Below, piece after piece: positions 62,940-64,000 of a stretch of DNA of 64,000 nucleotides (position 1 is the first letter of the stretch; every line of letters begins with the position of its first letter). A program made the translations under genes and the position numbers. This stretch comes from Coenobita brevimanus (Eukaryota; Arthropoda; Malacostraca; Decapoda; Coenobitidae). The DNA lies in assembly GCA_032717465.1 (NCBI GenBank), contig CM064657.1, positions 49,053,956 to 49,117,955 of the forward strand, read 5' to 3'. The notes under the pieces are model-generated. The model was not told where the DNA came from, made no database searches, and was given only the letters and a program-made list of their open reading frames with translations.

Positions 62940-64000
62940 AAATTATGTTGATGTAAAAGCAACATAAATACTGTAACAAGGGGCCTGTATGGTAATGTCT
63001 GGAATCCATCTGATGTCCTTTTTTAGTGTATCTTGCTGCTGCCTGACTGTTTTATTTAACTTAGGAAAGGCCTCTTGTACTGAAGGGGTTTATTAAGACT
63101 ACATCCAACCTAGCCAGTCCAAAAAGTCTGCCTGAAGCTGAAGTGAAGTCTTTCGGAAATGACAAGAAAAATTAAAAAGACATCCCTAGCAGATTTTTTC
63201 CGCTTTGTGTACCATCATTGTCTCTTACCCTGGAAAGTGTAGGTTAGGGTGGTATAAAGAACAGAAATTTGCTCCCTGGCAATGTGGGTTAAAGTGTAGT
63301 ATGTAAAAGAAATTGCAAAAGAAAAGGTGTTAAGAAATCTCCAAAATTAGAAAGAATACGAGCACATCCCCGACATAGAGAAGGTGGATGCCCCTGCCCT
63401 ACATAGTCCCGGACTCCACTTGGGCAAGGTGTAGTACTTGTTAGCTCACTAAGTCACTTTAACCATATACCCAATGCAGTGTACTTAGAGAGAGAGAGCG
63501 AGAGAGAGAGAGTATGGTGCTACAGAGGTTTGATGGCAACTTCCTCACAGTTGGACCTGTTAGATTGGTACCTCAGACTACATAGCATCCTTTACTCCGC
63601 CATTTTATGTTTTTGCAGAGTACTGTATAAGAAATTCCAAGGATAATAAAGTATGCCCTCATTATAATGAACCCCAGCATAGGAGATACTGGATTTAACT
63701 GACACCACGAAGTTCGCCAAACTTACGTTTGCTAAAATAAACAACGTCTGTGAAATTGGGCACAGAGGGTCGTAACACGTTTCCTTCCCTTTTTACTCCA
63801 ACCTGGCCTGAAATTGTCCTCTCCCCTTTGTGACTGCTGAGTTATCATAACAGACTATAGCAATACTGTACTAGTTATGAAGAAGTGCAATGACAAGGAT
63901 GTGAAATAAGCTGCAAAAAGGTGAAATTATGGGTTATTAGTGTAAAATGGGGATACTTTTCATTTTTTTTTACTAGAATATGCAATTGTACTAATATGTG
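62940..64000. other. Intergenic sequence
   Basis: A family F remnant (CTGACTGTTTTATTTAACTT, GTACTGAAGGGGTTTATTAA) lies at 63045-63140 and a GA run at 63489-63513. Otherwise nothing was recognised. Confidence 0.45.

Overview
The window looks like nuclear DNA of an arthropod, most likely a decapod crustacean. This is inferred from long introns, very dense microsatellites (AC, CT, AT, GATA and GAT types), long pyrimidine or purine tracts, a short run of the arthropod telomere pentamer CCTAA, and many decayed LINEs and cut-and-paste transposons. No bacterial-style operon, CRISPR array or rRNA gene was seen.

Two protein-coding genes are supported, both on the + strand. Gene 1 (before position 1 to 10434) is the 3' part of a cell-surface protein gene. 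Its five exons in the window (756-927, 2915-3193, 3359-3385, 7042-8105, 9496-10434) stay in frame and encode the C-terminal 826 residues: half a fibronectin type III domain, an Ala/Val-rich probable membrane helix built from GCG/GTG triplets, a 27-nt microexon, a long cytoplasmic tail with about 15 copies of a K/R-S-S-P-T-E motif, a second Arg/Gly/Asp-rich degenerate array, and a C-terminal ETVV that fits a class I PDZ ligand. The intron after the KSSPTE exon has a GC-AG boundary. The FN3 half resembles the membrane-proximal domain of the Sidestep family, as a hypothesis.

Gene 2 (33783-61438) is a complete nine-exon DGAT2/MOGAT-family acyltransferase coding region (449 residues) with the YHPHG motif, a membrane hairpin and the conserved C-terminal half. 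All splice phases agree. Its introns hold most of the transposons in the window.

Between and inside the genes lie at least four LINE families: A, with ATAG-type tails; B, with ATG-type tails; C, Jockey-like, one nearly full-length ORF2; and D, Jockey-like and degraded. There are also a piggyBac-type element with TTAA ends that has been invaded by a nearly intact Tc1-like DD35E element, a dead mariner, a pogo/Tigger fragment and a Tigger-type MITE, an internally deleted element encoding a DUF4817-like N-terminus, a probable Merlin fragment, several TA-flanked MITEs, and a SINE-like family.

The most unusual signal is a recurring set of decayed local copies of splice sites and exon ends next to the real exons of both genes (441-600, 33675-33785, 42119-42224, 57538-57780, 57815-58066, 61505-61590). 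In one case the two ends of a short intron are the two copies of one AGGT-containing exon segment, which is the footprint expected of intron gain by tandem duplication. A second is a LINE B copy in which about 90 bp has been inverted in place between two microsatellites.
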